Shown: positions 8,714 to 17,707, counted from the stretch's first letter. The stretch: 64,000 nucleotides of DNA from Ohtaekwangia kribbensis (GCF_042676245.1 NZ_JBHTKA010000008.1:620001-684000), one strand, 5' to 3'. Notes: generated from the letters alone by a model not told the origin. A program made the numbers and translations.

Positions 8714-9000
8714 GTAGTTACTAAAATTAGTGAAAAGCACGCGAAGCTTTTACATTACCCCTTATAGGGAAAAAGTTATGGCCCGCTGATTTGCACAGAT
8801 ACCCGCAGAATTATTCCAAAATAAAGCGCGCGAAGCACGGATTTTTTTCGCCCTGCGGGGAAACAGCAGCTACAAATAACACAAAGCCCATGCGGCTTGT
8901 AAAGCAAATTCGTTGCCGTGAATAATTTTCAGTTTTTCAGCTACCTCAAGGGTTTTTCAGCTTTGCATCGTAACTTGGCTCCTCAGAAAATCCAGTATAA

Positions 9001-9744
9001 ATGATCCAGGTAATCCCATCTATTGCCATTCGGAAAGGAAAGGTCGTAAAGATGCGCAAAGGCGATCCGACCAGTGAAAAAGCCTATAACGAAAACCCGC
9101 TTGATCTGGCCAAGCGCTTTGCAGATCATGGTATAGAAGTAGTGCACCTGGTAGATCTGGATGGTGCCGAGAAAGGTTCGCCTGTTAACTGGGCTGTATT
9201 GGAAACCATCTCCGGGTATACTGATCTCAAAATCGATTTTACCGGAGGTATATCTACCGATGGAGACATTAGCAAAGCATATGAGTTTGGCGCAGACTAT
9301 ATAACTGCCGCCAGTATAGCCGTAACAAATCCGGAGTTGTTTGCTTCCTGGATTATATCGTACGGTCGCGAAAAAATAACACTGGGTGCCGATGTTGTAG
9401 ATCGCAATTCAAAAGAGTTACTCTTCCGCGGATGGCAGCGTAAAACGCAGACTAAACTTTTCGAGCAGCTTGAATTTTTCTATTCACGCGGATTAAAATA
9501 TGTAAAGTCTACGGATGTTTCGCGCGATGGTGTTCTGGAAGGACCTGCGTTTGATTACTACCAGGAGATCATCAATACTTTTCCGGAGATCTGTGTACTC
9601 GCCAGTGGTGGTGTTCGCGGTGTTGATGACATCAAGCGTCTGAATGACATGGGTGTATTTGCTGTAATTTTTGGCAAAGCATATTATGAAGGCGTACTCA
9701 ACCTGAAAGACCTTGAGCAATTCCTGGTCAAGAAAGAACTTTAA
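9001..9744 (+). CDS. HisA-like TIM barrel protein lacking the first catalytic Asp
   Basis: A 247-residue (beta-alpha)8 protein clearly related to HisA, the ProFAR isomerase of histidine synthesis: VHLVDLDGAEKGSPVNW, ILGADV-like strand (TLGADVVD), KSTDVSRDGVLEGP and ASGGVRGVDDI. In HisA the first strand ends in I-P-A-I-D, where the Asp is the catalytic acid/base. Here it reads I-P-S-I-A (Ala at residue 9), and the phosphate loop GGGIR reads TGGIST. It stands alone, not in a his operon, and is followed by purM after 62 bases. A diverged paralogue with a changed reaction seems likelier than the true HisA, but I cannot exclude residual activity. Confidence 0.75.
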   Translation: MIQVIPSIAIRKGKVVKMRKGDPTSEKAYNENPLDLAKRFADHGIEVVHLVDLDGAEKGSPVNWAVLETISGYTDLKIDFTGGISTDGDISKAYEFGADYITAASIAVTNPELFASWIISYGREKITLGADVVDRNSKELLFRGWQRKTQTKLFEQLEFFYSRGLKYVKSTDVSRDGVLEGPAFDYYQEIINTFPEICVLASGGVRGVDDIKRLNDMGVFAVIFGKAYYEGVLNLKDLEQFLVKKEL

Positions 9745-9760
9745 TATATACTCTTAACCG

Positions 9761-9790
9761 GAAGATCTTTTTATGAAAGATCTTCTTTTA
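9761..9790 (+). terminator. Hairpin between the HisA-like gene and purM
   Basis: A perfect 10-bp inverted repeat (9761-9770 with 9776-9785) with a 5-base loop and a following T-rich tract. It has the shape of a rho-independent terminator but ends only 21 bases before the purM start, so it may act as an attenuator or mRNA stabiliser instead. Confidence 0.6.
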
Positions 9791-9806
9791 CTTTATCGAT
9801 ATTCCA

Positions 9807-10973
9807 TTGAACTCCGATCGCTATAATCAGCGGGGCGTTTCGGCCTCCAAAGAAGATGTTCACCAGGCCATCAGCAAACTGGACAAAGGTCTTTTTCCGA
9901 AAGCTTTCTGCAAGATCGTGCCCGACTATTTAGGACATGATGAAAATTTTTGCACCGTAATGCATGCCGATGGTGCGGGTACAAAATCATCGCTGGCCTA
10001 TGTATACTGGAGAGAAACAGGCGACCTTTCTGTATGGAAAGGCATAGCACAGGATGCCATCATCATGAATATAGATGACTTGCTGTGTGTGGGTGCTACT
10101 GAAAATATACTCCTCTCATCAACCATTGGTCGTAATAAAAGTCTTATACCCGGAGAAGTAATTGCAGCCGTCATTAACGGAACGGAAGAAGTTCTGGAGA
10201 TGCTGCGCAGTCACGGACTTAACATCGTCAGCACGGGTGGCGAGACTGCCGATCTTGGTGATCTTGTTAAAACCATTGTAGTAGATAGCACAGTTGTTTC
10301 GCGCATGAAGCGAAGCGATGTTATTGACAACAGTAAAATTCAGGGTGGTGATGTTATTGTCGGTTTGGCTTCGTACGGACAAACTAGCTACGAATCTTCC
10401 TATAACGGTGGTATGGGTAGCAATGGTCTTACCTCCGCGCGCCACGATGTTTTTCATAAGGAGTACGCAGTTAAATACCCGGAGTCGTACGACAACAATA
10501 TTATGGCAGACCTGGTATATGGCGGCACGTGCCGAATGACAGACAAAGTTGAGGGGTCTCCACTGGATGCTGGTAAACTTGTGCTTTCACCAACGCGTAC
10601 TTACGCACCGGTAATTATTGAAGTACTGAAAGACCTGCGATCAAAAATTCACGGCATGGTACATTGCAGTGGTGGTGCACAAACCAAAGTGTTACACTTT
10701 GTTGATAATGTACACGTGATAAAAGATAATCTCTTCCCTATACCTCCGCTGTTCAAGCTTATTCAGAAGCAGAGTAAAACAGACTGGAAAGAAATGTATA
10801 AGGTATTTAACATGGGCCATCGCATGGAGCTATACCTGGAAGAAAAGTACGCTCAATCTGTTATTGATATAGCACGAAGCTATCAGGTAGACGCGAAAAT
10901 TATCGGTCGGGTAGAAGCATCAGATAGCAAGAAGGTTACTGTGAAAAGCGAAGCTGGCGAGTTCAGCTATTGA
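9807..10973 (+). CDS. purM: Phosphoribosylformylglycinamidine cyclo-ligase (AIR synthase)
   Basis: A 388-residue PurM-family protein that closes the imidazole ring of AIR in purine synthesis, using ATP. Family signatures are MHADGAGTKSSLAY, IAQDAIIMNIDDLLCVGA, GEVIAAVINGTEE, GLNIVSTGGETADL and the C-terminal FNMGHRMELY. The length and the N-terminus (N-S-D-R-Y-N-Q-R-G-V-S-A) fit the Bacteroidota type. An in-frame stop at 9774 and no ATG between it and the conserved N-terminus make TTG at 9807 the likely start. A terminator-like hairpin lies immediately upstream. Confidence 0.92.
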   Translation: MNSDRYNQRGVSASKEDVHQAISKLDKGLFPKAFCKIVPDYLGHDENFCTVMHADGAGTKSSLAYVYWRETGDLSVWKGIAQDAIIMNIDDLLCVGATENILLSSTIGRNKSLIPGEVIAAVINGTEEVLEMLRSHGLNIVSTGGETADLGDLVKTIVVDSTVVSRMKRSDVIDNSKIQGGDVIVGLASYGQTSYESSYNGGMGSNGLTSARHDVFHKEYAVKYPESYDNNIMADLVYGGTCRMTDKVEGSPLDAGKLVLSPTRTYAPVIIEVLKDLRSKIHGMVHCSGGAQTKVLHFVDNVHVIKDNLFPIPPLFKLIQKQSKTDWKEMYKVFNMGHRMELYLEEKYAQSVIDIARSYQVDAKIIGRVEASDSKKVTVKSEAGEFSY

Positions 10974-10987
10974 GACATGGTATATAT

Positions 10988-11024
10988 CTGCATTCTTCCC
11001 GACCAGGAGTCAGGAGGAATGCAG
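10988..11024. terminator. Hairpin between convergent purM and rpiB
   Basis: A 12-bp inverted repeat (10988-10999 with 11013-11024, one G-T pair) with a 13-base loop in the 61-base gap between two convergent genes. There is no strong T run, so efficiency as an intrinsic terminator is uncertain. Confidence 0.5.
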
Positions 11025-11034
11025 ACTTAAAATT

Positions 11035-11466
11035 CTAGCAACCTATTTTTCCCACGCGGTTAGCGTGTCTTCCTCCCTCAAAGTTCTCGGTCAGAAAACG
11101 ATTTGTTATTTTCTCTGCATCATCCAGGCTGATGAAGCGCGCAGGAATACAAACCACATTGGCATCATTATGCTGACGCGCTAAACCTGCCAGCTCTTCT
11201 GTCCAGCAGATAGCCGCGCGAATGCCCTGATGTTTATTGGCTGTAATCGCTACTCCATTAGCACTGCCGCATACCAATATACCCATATCAAATTCTTTGC
11301 CCTCCACGGCATTGGCTACCGGGTGAGCAAAGTCAGGATAGTCAGCCGAAGCGGTGCTATAGGTTCCAAAATCTTTATAGGTATAGCCATTCTTTTCCAA
11401 CCAGGTGCGAAGGGCTTCCTTATATTCAAATCCAGCGTGGTCGCTGCCGATTGCTATTTTTTTCAT
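11035..11466 (-). CDS. rpiB: Ribose 5-phosphate isomerase B
   Basis: A 143-residue RpiB/LacAB-family isomerase that interconverts ribose 5-phosphate and ribulose 5-phosphate in the pentose phosphate pathway. D9-H10 (GSDHAG), the catalytic C66 in VCGSANG, H99 in ARQHNDAN and R110 match the family active site. Its ATG overlaps the tatC stop by 4 bases (ATGA), so the two are translationally coupled. Confidence 0.93.
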   Translation of the reverse strand: MKKIAIGSDHAGFEYKEALRTWLEKNGYTYKDFGTYSTASADYPDFAHPVANAVEGKEFDMGILVCGSANGVAITANKHQGIRAAICWTEELAGLARQHNDANVVCIPARFISLDDAEKITNRFLTENFEGGRHANRVGKIGC

Positions 11467-12341
11467 GATGGTGATGGGGTTGATTCTTGTTCACGTCTGC
11501 GTTCTTCCTCCTCGTCTCTCATTCGTTGTTTCTCAACTCTTGCAGATATAATTATACTGATTTCAAAAAGCAGATACAATGGTATAGAAATCAGTGTCTG
11601 GCTAAGCGGATCCGGAGGCGTAATGATCGCTGCGATTACGAGTATAATTACAACCGAGTGCTTGCGGTATCTGCGTAAGAATGCCGGTGTTACCAATCCT
11701 ACTTTCGAAAGGAAGAAAATCACTACCGGTAACTGAAAGAGTAAACCACTACCAAACACCAGCGTTACTACCGTAGATACATACGAAGTAATATCAAATT
11801 CGTTTTTGATCATGTCGCTGATCTGGTAGTTAACCATAACATATACCATCAGCGGAGCAATAACATAATATCCAAAAGATATACCGGCCAGGAACAAAGC
11901 TGAAACAGCGCTTACTACACCACGTGAATTTTTACGTTCGTTGATGCGCAGGCCGGGCTTGATGAATCGCCACAACTCCCATACAACATAAGGGAAAGCA
12001 AATACAAGTCCGATGATGAAGGCTGCTACGATGGTAATCGTAAACTGCCCTGTCATAAAGCGGCTTTGCAGTTCGAGAGGTATATCATCAATACACAGAT
12101 CCTGCGAGTTGAAGGCCTGGCCGAGTTTACAGAACATTCTCCAAGTCCAGAAATCTGATTTTGCCGGTGCCAGAATTACGTTGGTAAATATCCACTTCAC
12201 TTCAACAAAAGCGAAAATGGTAAATACAACTATAGCGCCTAATGAGCGGATAACATGCCACCGGAGTTCCTCGAGGTGATCGAGAAATGACATTTCCTTT
12301 TCTCCACTTTCTTCTTCTATTGGGTCCTGATCTAATGGCAT
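11463..12341 (-). CDS. tatC: Sec-independent protein translocase TatC
   Basis: A 292-residue six-helix membrane protein of the twin-arginine translocon, which recognises RR signal peptides of folded proteins. The family motif MSFLDHLEELRWHVIRS lies at the cytoplasmic N-terminus; FAFPYVVWELWRFIKPGL and the late ITPPDPLSQ motif are also present. The C-terminal tail is very acidic and basic (EEEERRREQE). tatA/tatB are not in the window. A likely substrate is encoded at 1344-2366. It is first in a two-gene unit with rpiB. Confidence 0.95.
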   Translation of the reverse strand: MPLDQDPIEEESGEKEMSFLDHLEELRWHVIRSLGAIVVFTIFAFVEVKWIFTNVILAPAKSDFWTWRMFCKLGQAFNSQDLCIDDIPLELQSRFMTGQFTITIVAAFIIGLVFAFPYVVWELWRFIKPGLRINERKNSRGVVSAVSALFLAGISFGYYVIAPLMVYVMVNYQISDMIKNEFDITSYVSTVVTLVFGSGLLFQLPVVIFFLSKVGLVTPAFLRRYRKHSVVIILVIAAIITPPDPLSQTLISIPLYLLFEISIIISARVEKQRMRDEEEERRREQESTPSPS

Positions 12342-12357
12342 GGTTCGTAAGCGTTAT

Positions 12358-12390
12358 AAAAAAGACCTTCCTGTTTTTATCAGGAAGGTC
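12358..12390 (-). terminator. Rho-independent terminator of glyA
   Basis: A perfect 10-bp stem (12381-12390 with 12364-12373) and 7-base loop, followed on the minus strand by six T. It lies 17 bases after the glyA stop and just before the tatC start, which implies a separate or read-through promoter for tatC-rpiB. Confidence 0.85.
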
Positions 12391-12407
12391 ATTCTGATTT
12401 CTTCAAA

Positions 12408-13676
12408 TTAATAAAGCGGAAACTTCTCCATCAAGCGGTTTACTTTTTTCTTCACTGCTTTCAGTTGTTTCGGGTTATCAACATTCTGTAAAGCTTCATC
12501 GATCAGTTCAACCACTTTTACTACATCTTTCTCTTGCATACCGCGGCTCGTAATGGCTGGCGTTCCTACACGCATACCCGATGTTACCATAGGAGATTGT
12601 GTATCAAACGGCACCATGTTTTTGTTGATGGTAATATCTGCCAGGATCAATGATTCTTCCGCCTGTTTTCCGGTGAGGTTCTTCGAGCGAAGATCGATCA
12701 ACATCAAATGGTTATCAGTGCCTCCGGAAATAATTTTATAGCCACGATCAAGGAATTCCTGCGCCATTGCTTTTGCGTTCTTGGCTACCTGAACTATATA
12801 TTCCATGTATTCATCCGACAGTGCTTCCTGGAATGCAATTGCTTTCGCTGCGATCACGTGCTCCAGCGGACCACCCTGTGTACCCGGAAATACGCCTGAG
12901 TCAAGCACCGATGACATTTTGCGCAATTCGCCTTTCGGAGTTTTCAAGCCGAACGGGTTGTCATAATTTTTACCGATCATGATCATTCCACCGCGCGGAC
13001 CACGCAACGTTTTATGTGTAGTCGTGGTAACGATGTGGCAATGTTCCATCGGATCATTCAATAAACCTCTTGCTATCAAACCAGCCGGGTGCGATATATC
13101 TGCGAGGAGTACGGCGCCAACGCTGTCGGCAGCTTCGCGAAGTTTTTTATAATCCCAGTCACGGCTGTAAGCAGAGGCACCGCAGATGATCATCTTCGGT
13201 TTTTCACGCTTGGCCGTTTCAATTACTTTATCAAAATCAATTACACCGGTTTCCTGCTCTACACCGTAAAACAGTGGTTGATATAGTTTGCCGGAGAAGT
13301 TTACCGGTGATCCGTGTGTAAGGTGACCTCCGTGCGAAAGATCGAAACCTAAAATTTTGTCACCGGGTTTCAAGCATGCCAACATTACGGCTGCGTTTGC
13401 CTGTGCTCCGGAGTGAGGTTGCACGTTTGCCCACTCTGCTCCGAACAATTCTTTTGCACGGTCTATAGCAAGTTGCTCGATCTCATCCACTACTTCACAA
13501 CCTCCGTAGTAACGCTTTCCGGGAAGACCCTCAGCATACTTGTTGGTAAGCACAGTACCCATTGCCTTCATTACTTGCAGTGACGTGAAGTTTTCGGAAG
13601 CAATCAGTTCGATGCCATGTTGCTGGCGTTGTTTTTCTTTTTCAATGAGGTCGAAAATAACTTTATCTCTTTTCAT
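12408..13676 (-). CDS. glyA: Serine hydroxymethyltransferase
   Basis: A 422-residue PLP enzyme that converts serine and tetrahydrofolate to glycine and methylene-tetrahydrofolate, the main source of one-carbon units. The N-terminal IELIASENFTS, YAEGLPGKRYYGGCE, the PLP-binding segment with Schiff-base K222 (TTTTHKTLRGPRGG), and GTPAITSRG are all standard. Length and start are normal. It is monocistronic, with its own terminator at 12358-12390. Confidence 0.97.
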   Translation of the reverse strand: MKRDKVIFDLIEKEKQRQQHGIELIASENFTSLQVMKAMGTVLTNKYAEGLPGKRYYGGCEVVDEIEQLAIDRAKELFGAEWANVQPHSGAQANAAVMLACLKPGDKILGFDLSHGGHLTHGSPVNFSGKLYQPLFYGVEQETGVIDFDKVIETAKREKPKMIICGASAYSRDWDYKKLREAADSVGAVLLADISHPAGLIARGLLNDPMEHCHIVTTTTHKTLRGPRGGMIMIGKNYDNPFGLKTPKGELRKMSSVLDSGVFPGTQGGPLEHVIAAKAIAFQEALSDEYMEYIVQVAKNAKAMAQEFLDRGYKIISGGTDNHLMLIDLRSKNLTGKQAEESLILADITINKNMVPFDTQSPMVTSGMRVGTPAITSRGMQEKDVVKVVELIDEALQNVDNPKQLKAVKKKVNRLMEKFPLY

Positions 13677-13848
13677 CAGGGTAAGTGGTTTGTTTGTAGT
13701 GATACGATTTTTACGCTTGCTGATATTTTACGGCCTTAACATAATGCTCTTTCGCTGCCCAGGCTCTTGTTTATAACGTATTTTAAAGAAGGCCCAAAAA
13801 TAGGATTAGGATATGGCCTATTGAAATGATTGTCAGTATTTTTTACCA

Positions 13849-14331
13849 TTAAAAGCGAATGATATCCGTATCAGGCGGCACAAAACCGAGTTGTCTGCCC
13901 ATGATGAGTATCTGACCTTTGTGATGGAATTCGTGCGTAATTACATGCGTGAAAATTTCCACTGGAGAACGCGTGATGCGTTGGGGTGGTGTTCCGGCTT
14001 CACCTGAAATTTCCCGGATGGAAGTCTGATCTGTGTATTTTAGAAATTCTGATGCGAGGTTATTCACATCTTCAAAGAGAAGCTGAAGTTTATCCAGGCT
14101 GTTGATTTTATCCGGGTCAGCAAACACAGCCTCTTTTTTAAGCGAAAATTTTCCGAGCCAGAAAGTATATACATGCGTAACGTGAACCAGCAAATCGGAT
14201 ATACTTTTATTGTTGAATGAATTCAACTTTACGAACACGTTGCCATCAAGCTTGTGGCAAAACTCTATCACAACGTTGCGTGAACCTTTAACGAGTTGAT
14301 ACTGCTGTGCTAAATGCTCCGTTGTATTCAT
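13849..14331 (-). CDS. DinB-family putative metal-dependent enzyme
   Basis: A 160-residue four-helix-bundle protein of the DinB/YfiT type. The three expected metal ligands are visible as H50 (LLVHVTH), H133 and H137 (THEFHHKGQ). Family members include metal-dependent thiol transferases and many uncharacterised damage-inducible proteins; the reaction here cannot be assigned. It starts 9 bases after the upstream TPM gene and is probably the last gene of that operon. Confidence 0.85.
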   Translation of the reverse strand: MNTTEHLAQQYQLVKGSRNVVIEFCHKLDGNVFVKLNSFNNKSISDLLVHVTHVYTFWLGKFSLKKEAVFADPDKINSLDKLQLLFEDVNNLASEFLKYTDQTSIREISGEAGTPPQRITRSPVEIFTHVITHEFHHKGQILIMGRQLGFVPPDTDIIRF

Positions 14332-14340
14332 AGTCCAAAG

Positions 14341-15306
14341 TTACCACGACCCGCTGCTACCACCGCCTCCAAAACTTCCTCCACCTCCGGAGAATCCGCC
14401 ACTGCTTCCACCAGACGACCAGCCAGAACTTCTTCCGGATGACCAACCAGAACCAGATGCCCAGCCACCGCCTCCTCCTCGTTTCCCGCCAGAGCCTTTT
14501 CCGGATTGCAGGTTACTCATTACATTTTTACCCCAGGCACTTCGCCCCAGCAATATCTTCACAATCGGAAATCCGATCGTATATATACCTAACAAAATCA
14601 TACCTCCGGTAACCCCGACTACTGCCAGCGGAAATACAGCATAAAACGGAATGAGAAAAGCATACATAAACCAACCGCCACATCCCGGTATAAAAATGCC
14701 GATCGCTGTAAATATACCGAGTATACCAAAGATGAAAGCTCCTATAAGCAAACGCTCCTGCCAGGTCATATCCATTTCCAGCGAACTGTTTTCAGAAGTA
14801 TCACTGCTGCTATCTGCAGTTCTATACTCATTGCCGATCGCGGCAACAATTGCATTTACTCCGGCCGTAACACCAGCATCATATTCCTGATCTCGAAAAT
14901 GAGGGGCTATTTCATTTCGGATAATGCGACTTGTCAACGCATCTGTCAATACACCTTCAAGTCCGTAGCCAACTTCAATGCGCATCTTTCGGTCGTCAAC
15001 AGCAATGAGTAACAGCACACCGTTGTCGTTATTCTTGGTTCCCAGTTTCCAGACATCGTGTGCTACTCGCATGGAATATTCTTCGAGCACTTCTCCATCG
15101 AGAGATGGTATAATGAGAACAGCGATTTGATTCGTAGTAGAATCTTCATGCTTTCGTAGTGTAGCCTCCAGGTTGTCTGCAGTAGCCTGCGTAAGAATGT
15201 GCGCTTCATCGTGAATGCGATGGCCCCACAGTTCAGGTACAGCACGCTGCGCCCACGTTGTGAATACCAGTGTTAACAGACAAACAAGCAATGCTACTTT
15301 TTTCAT
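14341..15306 (-). CDS. TPM domain protein, secreted and membrane-anchored (copy 1)
   Basis: A 321-residue protein with a signal peptide (ending TTWAQ), a TPM (TLP18.3/Psb32/MOLO-1) domain at about residues 28-170 (HDEAHILTQ, NQIAVLIIPSLDG, EVGYGLEGVLTDA), two or three membrane helices at about 190-250, and a low-complexity Gly/Ser tail ending the protein. It is a paralogue of the next gene, with SRI-RNEIAP and YGLEG in both. TPM proteins are linked to repair or quality control of membrane complexes; the function in Bacteroidota is unknown. Confidence 0.9.
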   Translation of the reverse strand: MKKVALLVCLLTLVFTTWAQRAVPELWGHRIHDEAHILTQATADNLEATLRKHEDSTTNQIAVLIIPSLDGEVLEEYSMRVAHDVWKLGTKNNDNGVLLLIAVDDRKMRIEVGYGLEGVLTDALTSRIIRNEIAPHFRDQEYDAGVTAGVNAIVAAIGNEYRTADSSSDTSENSSLEMDMTWQERLLIGAFIFGILGIFTAIGIFIPGCGGWFMYAFLIPFYAVFPLAVVGVTGGMILLGIYTIGFPIVKILLGRSAWGKNVMSNLQSGKGSGGKRGGGGGWASGSGWSSGRSSGWSSGGSSGGFSGGGGSFGGGGSSGSW

Positions 15307-15330
15307 TCTTTACTTTCTTAAATCACAAGC

Positions 15331-16065
15331 TTACCACGAGTCGCTGGAGCCGCCTCCACCAAATCCTCCGCCACCACCGAAGTCGGAACCCGAACCCCAC
15401 GAGCCAGAACCTGAGCCTGAACCAAATCCGCCGATCGGACCAATCCATCCCCCACGTGATGACCAGCCACCACCACCGCCTCCACCACGTCTGCGTGAAG
15501 CAAGAATAATAATGGCAACTATAATCAGTAATGTGATGAGCGGAGAGTTCTTTCTGGATTTCTTTCTCGGAGGAGGTGCGTCATTTTTATACTCGCCCTT
15601 TATAGCCTGCATAATAGCCAACACGCCAGCCTTTACACCACCATCAAAATCGCCTTGCCTGAATCTCGGAGCGATTTCATTTCTGTTGATGCGACTTGAA
15701 AGAGCATCGGTGAGTGCTCCTTCCAATCCATAGCCGGTTTCAATGCGCACCAGTTTGTCGTTAATGGAAATGATCAGCAACACACCATTGTCTTTATCTT
15801 TCTGACCGAGCTTCCATTTTTCTGCAACACGAAGAGAATAGTCTTCCAGTGCATCACCTTCCAAAGAAGGAATGATGAGTACGGCAATCTGGTTAGAGGT
15901 TGAATCGCGTTCTGCTTTTAAAATCGTTTCGAGTTCAGCTTTTGTCTGTGCTGATAATACATTGGCTTCATCGTGTACCCACATACCTCCGTGTTCAGGT
16001 ATACTTCGTTGGGCGAACGAAAGGAATGGTATAAATAAAAGGATGAAAAGAATTCTGAAAGTCAT
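15331..16065 (-). CDS. TPM domain protein, secreted and membrane-anchored (copy 2)
   Basis: A 244-residue paralogue of the neighbouring TPM protein: signal peptide ending LSFAQ, TPM domain (HDEANVLSAQTK, NQIAVLIIPSLEGDALEDYS, ETGYGLEGALTDALSSRINRNEIAP), one membrane helix near residue 175-190, and a Gly/Ser/Trp-rich tail. It has one short membrane segment where copy 1 has several. The spacing to copy 1 is 24 bases, so the pair looks like a tandem duplication within one operon. Confidence 0.9.
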   Translation of the reverse strand: MTFRILFILLFIPFLSFAQRSIPEHGGMWVHDEANVLSAQTKAELETILKAERDSTSNQIAVLIIPSLEGDALEDYSLRVAEKWKLGQKDKDNGVLLIISINDKLVRIETGYGLEGALTDALSSRINRNEIAPRFRQGDFDGGVKAGVLAIMQAIKGEYKNDAPPPRKKSRKNSPLITLLIIVAIIILASRRRGGGGGGGWSSRGGWIGPIGGFGSGSGSGSWGSGSDFGGGGGFGGGGSSDSW

Positions 16066-16123
16066 GTGATGAAATCTGGAGTTAGGAATTTTTTGAAATG
16101 TTTACCGATAGCGATCGGCCTGA

Positions 16124-16789
16124 TCAACGATCAAAGCGAAGTTCATCACCTAACTCATTCGTATCATCTTCCGTTTTATAGAATCCTTTTTCCAACAGAA
16201 TTTCACCACAGCGTTGTATCGATGCTTCTAGACCTTCTACAATTTTTCCGGCACGAATATGAGTGATCAGATCTGCGACAATTTTATCCCATTGTTTCTG
16301 ATCTACTACTTTGCTTATACCCTTGTCAGCCATAACAATTACTTCGTGTTCAAAAAATGAAATGAAGATCATGATACCGGTACGATGACGTGTGTTGAAA
16401 ACTTCTTCTTCCAGAAAAGCATTCTCAGCACGCTGGCGTGTAGAGTAATCGAGGTGTCGCTGGCTTACCAGCAATCGCTTGAGCGGATCGATAAAATTAG
16501 GAAGTACTGCACCCATAGCGCCTCCGAGAATTACCGCGATGAAAATAAAAACGGGATCGTAGTAAAGCGTGTTGGCAGCATCTGTAATTATATAGCGATC
16601 GAGTATGATCATAAAAACAAACATGAGCGATGCACCAATCAAACTGCCCCGGTAGTTTCCTTCCGAATAGAAACCGCTGCGTTCTACAATAACAGGAACT
16701 ATCTCTCCTGAAATTTTATCTTCCGCTTTCTTCACTGCCTCTTTAATGCGTTGGAGGTCGCTCTCGGAAAATTTCTGTTTAAGGTTCAT
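16124..16789 (-). CDS. TPM domain membrane protein without signal peptide (copy 3)
   Basis: A 221-residue TPM-related protein. The N-terminal part (FSESDLQRIKEAVKKAEDKISGEIVPVIVERSG in sense) precedes two membrane helices at about 50-68 and 80-98; the rest of the domain (FNTRHRTGIMIFISFFEHEVIVMADKGI) follows. Copies 1 and 2 have helices after the domain, whereas this one carries them inside it. It is first in the operon. LemA, which often sits with such genes, is absent here. Confidence 0.85.
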   Translation of the reverse strand: MNLKQKFSESDLQRIKEAVKKAEDKISGEIVPVIVERSGFYSEGNYRGSLIGASLMFVFMIILDRYIITDAANTLYYDPVFIFIAVILGGAMGAVLPNFIDPLKRLLVSQRHLDYSTRQRAENAFLEEEVFNTRHRTGIMIFISFFEHEVIVMADKGISKVVDQKQWDKIVADLITHIRAGKIVEGLEASIQRCGEILLEKGFYKTEDDTNELGDELRFDR

Positions 16790-17059
16790 ATCTTTTGTGG
16801 GTTTTTAAGATTTCCATGCTGCGACTTTTATTCACGGGCACAGATTCTTTTGAAAGTAGATTGACGGTTCTGTTTTACGTTTTAAGGATGCAACCCGGGT
16901 TGAGTTTATTCGGAATAAAGTTACTGAGACGACCCGTGATAAAAAAGCCGATGAACATGAGCAAAATAAAAAGTCAATGTATAGCTTACGGGCCGAAGCT
17001 CGCTAACTTAGCTTTTATAGAGCTTAGGTCGGGAATGTTAATTAAATTATTGCAAAATC

Positions 17060-17668
17060 ATGGAAGATTTCTTTATCGGTACACTGGGAATTAGTGAAAG
17101 CCTCTTCAGTTTTCTGATCCTGCCGCTGATGATTTTTTTCGCGCGCATTGCCGATGTATCGATAAACACGATTCGTATCATCTACGTGTTGGGAGGACGA
17201 AAGGCAACGGCTACAATACTCGGTTTTTTTGAATCATTCATTTGGCTGATGGCTATCCGACAAATCTTTGAGCACCTCGATAACTGGATCTGCTATATCG
17301 CCTATCCCGCTGGTTTTGCTTCGGGTATTTTTGTTGGGATGATCATTGAAGAACGAATCGCGTATGGTAAAGTGATTGTTCGTATCATAACTCGTAAAGA
17401 AGTTTATCACCTGCTTGCTTTTCTCTCTTCGCAGCAGTTTCGCTATACGCATGTACATGCTGAAGGACCAGACGGACACGAAAACCTGGTGTTTACAGTT
17501 TTAGAAAGAGAACACCTCGATGATCTTTTGCTGAAACTAAAAGATATTTTGCCCAGTGCATTTTATACTGTTGAGAAAGTTAATCGCGCAGCAGAGAGTG
17601 GTACCATTGTTCAGGAATCAACCCGATGGAGTATTGGCTCGTGGCTAAAGAGTATAAAAAGAGACTAA
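17060..17668 (+). CDS. UPF0316 / DUF2179 family membrane protein
   Basis: A 202-residue protein with three membrane helices in the first half (about residues 15-35, 45-65, 75-98), including ARIADVSINTIRIIYVLGGRK, and a cytoplasmic DUF2179-type domain after about residue 110 (VIVRIITRKEVYHLLAFLSS). This matches the UPF0316 family. DUF2179 resembles a signal-binding domain, but its ligand in this family is not established. It is followed after 39 bases by another plus-strand gene. Confidence 0.85.
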   Translation: MEDFFIGTLGISESLFSFLILPLMIFFARIADVSINTIRIIYVLGGRKATATILGFFESFIWLMAIRQIFEHLDNWICYIAYPAGFASGIFVGMIIEERIAYGKVIVRIITRKEVYHLLAFLSSQQFRYTHVHAEGPDGHENLVFTVLEREHLDDLLLKLKDILPSAFYTVEKVNRAAESGTIVQESTRWSIGSWLKSIKRD

Positions 17669-17707
17669 ACTGAGTTTTTAAATTTTCTATCATCCCATAA
17701 ACACCTT

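Noticed and set aside
8741..9000. A possible riboswitch or RNA gene in the divergent gap before the HisA-like gene.
   Set aside because: No stable paired structure or known motif could be seen by eye.
14651..15733. Several plus-strand frames of 80-170 residues with long proline and histidine runs.
   Set aside because: They are complements of the Gly/Ser-rich tails of the TPM genes and have no independent features.
16795..17094. A 99-residue plus-strand frame ahead of the UPF0316 gene.
   Set aside because: It overlaps the next gene, has no recognisable domain, and its composition does not look like a protein.
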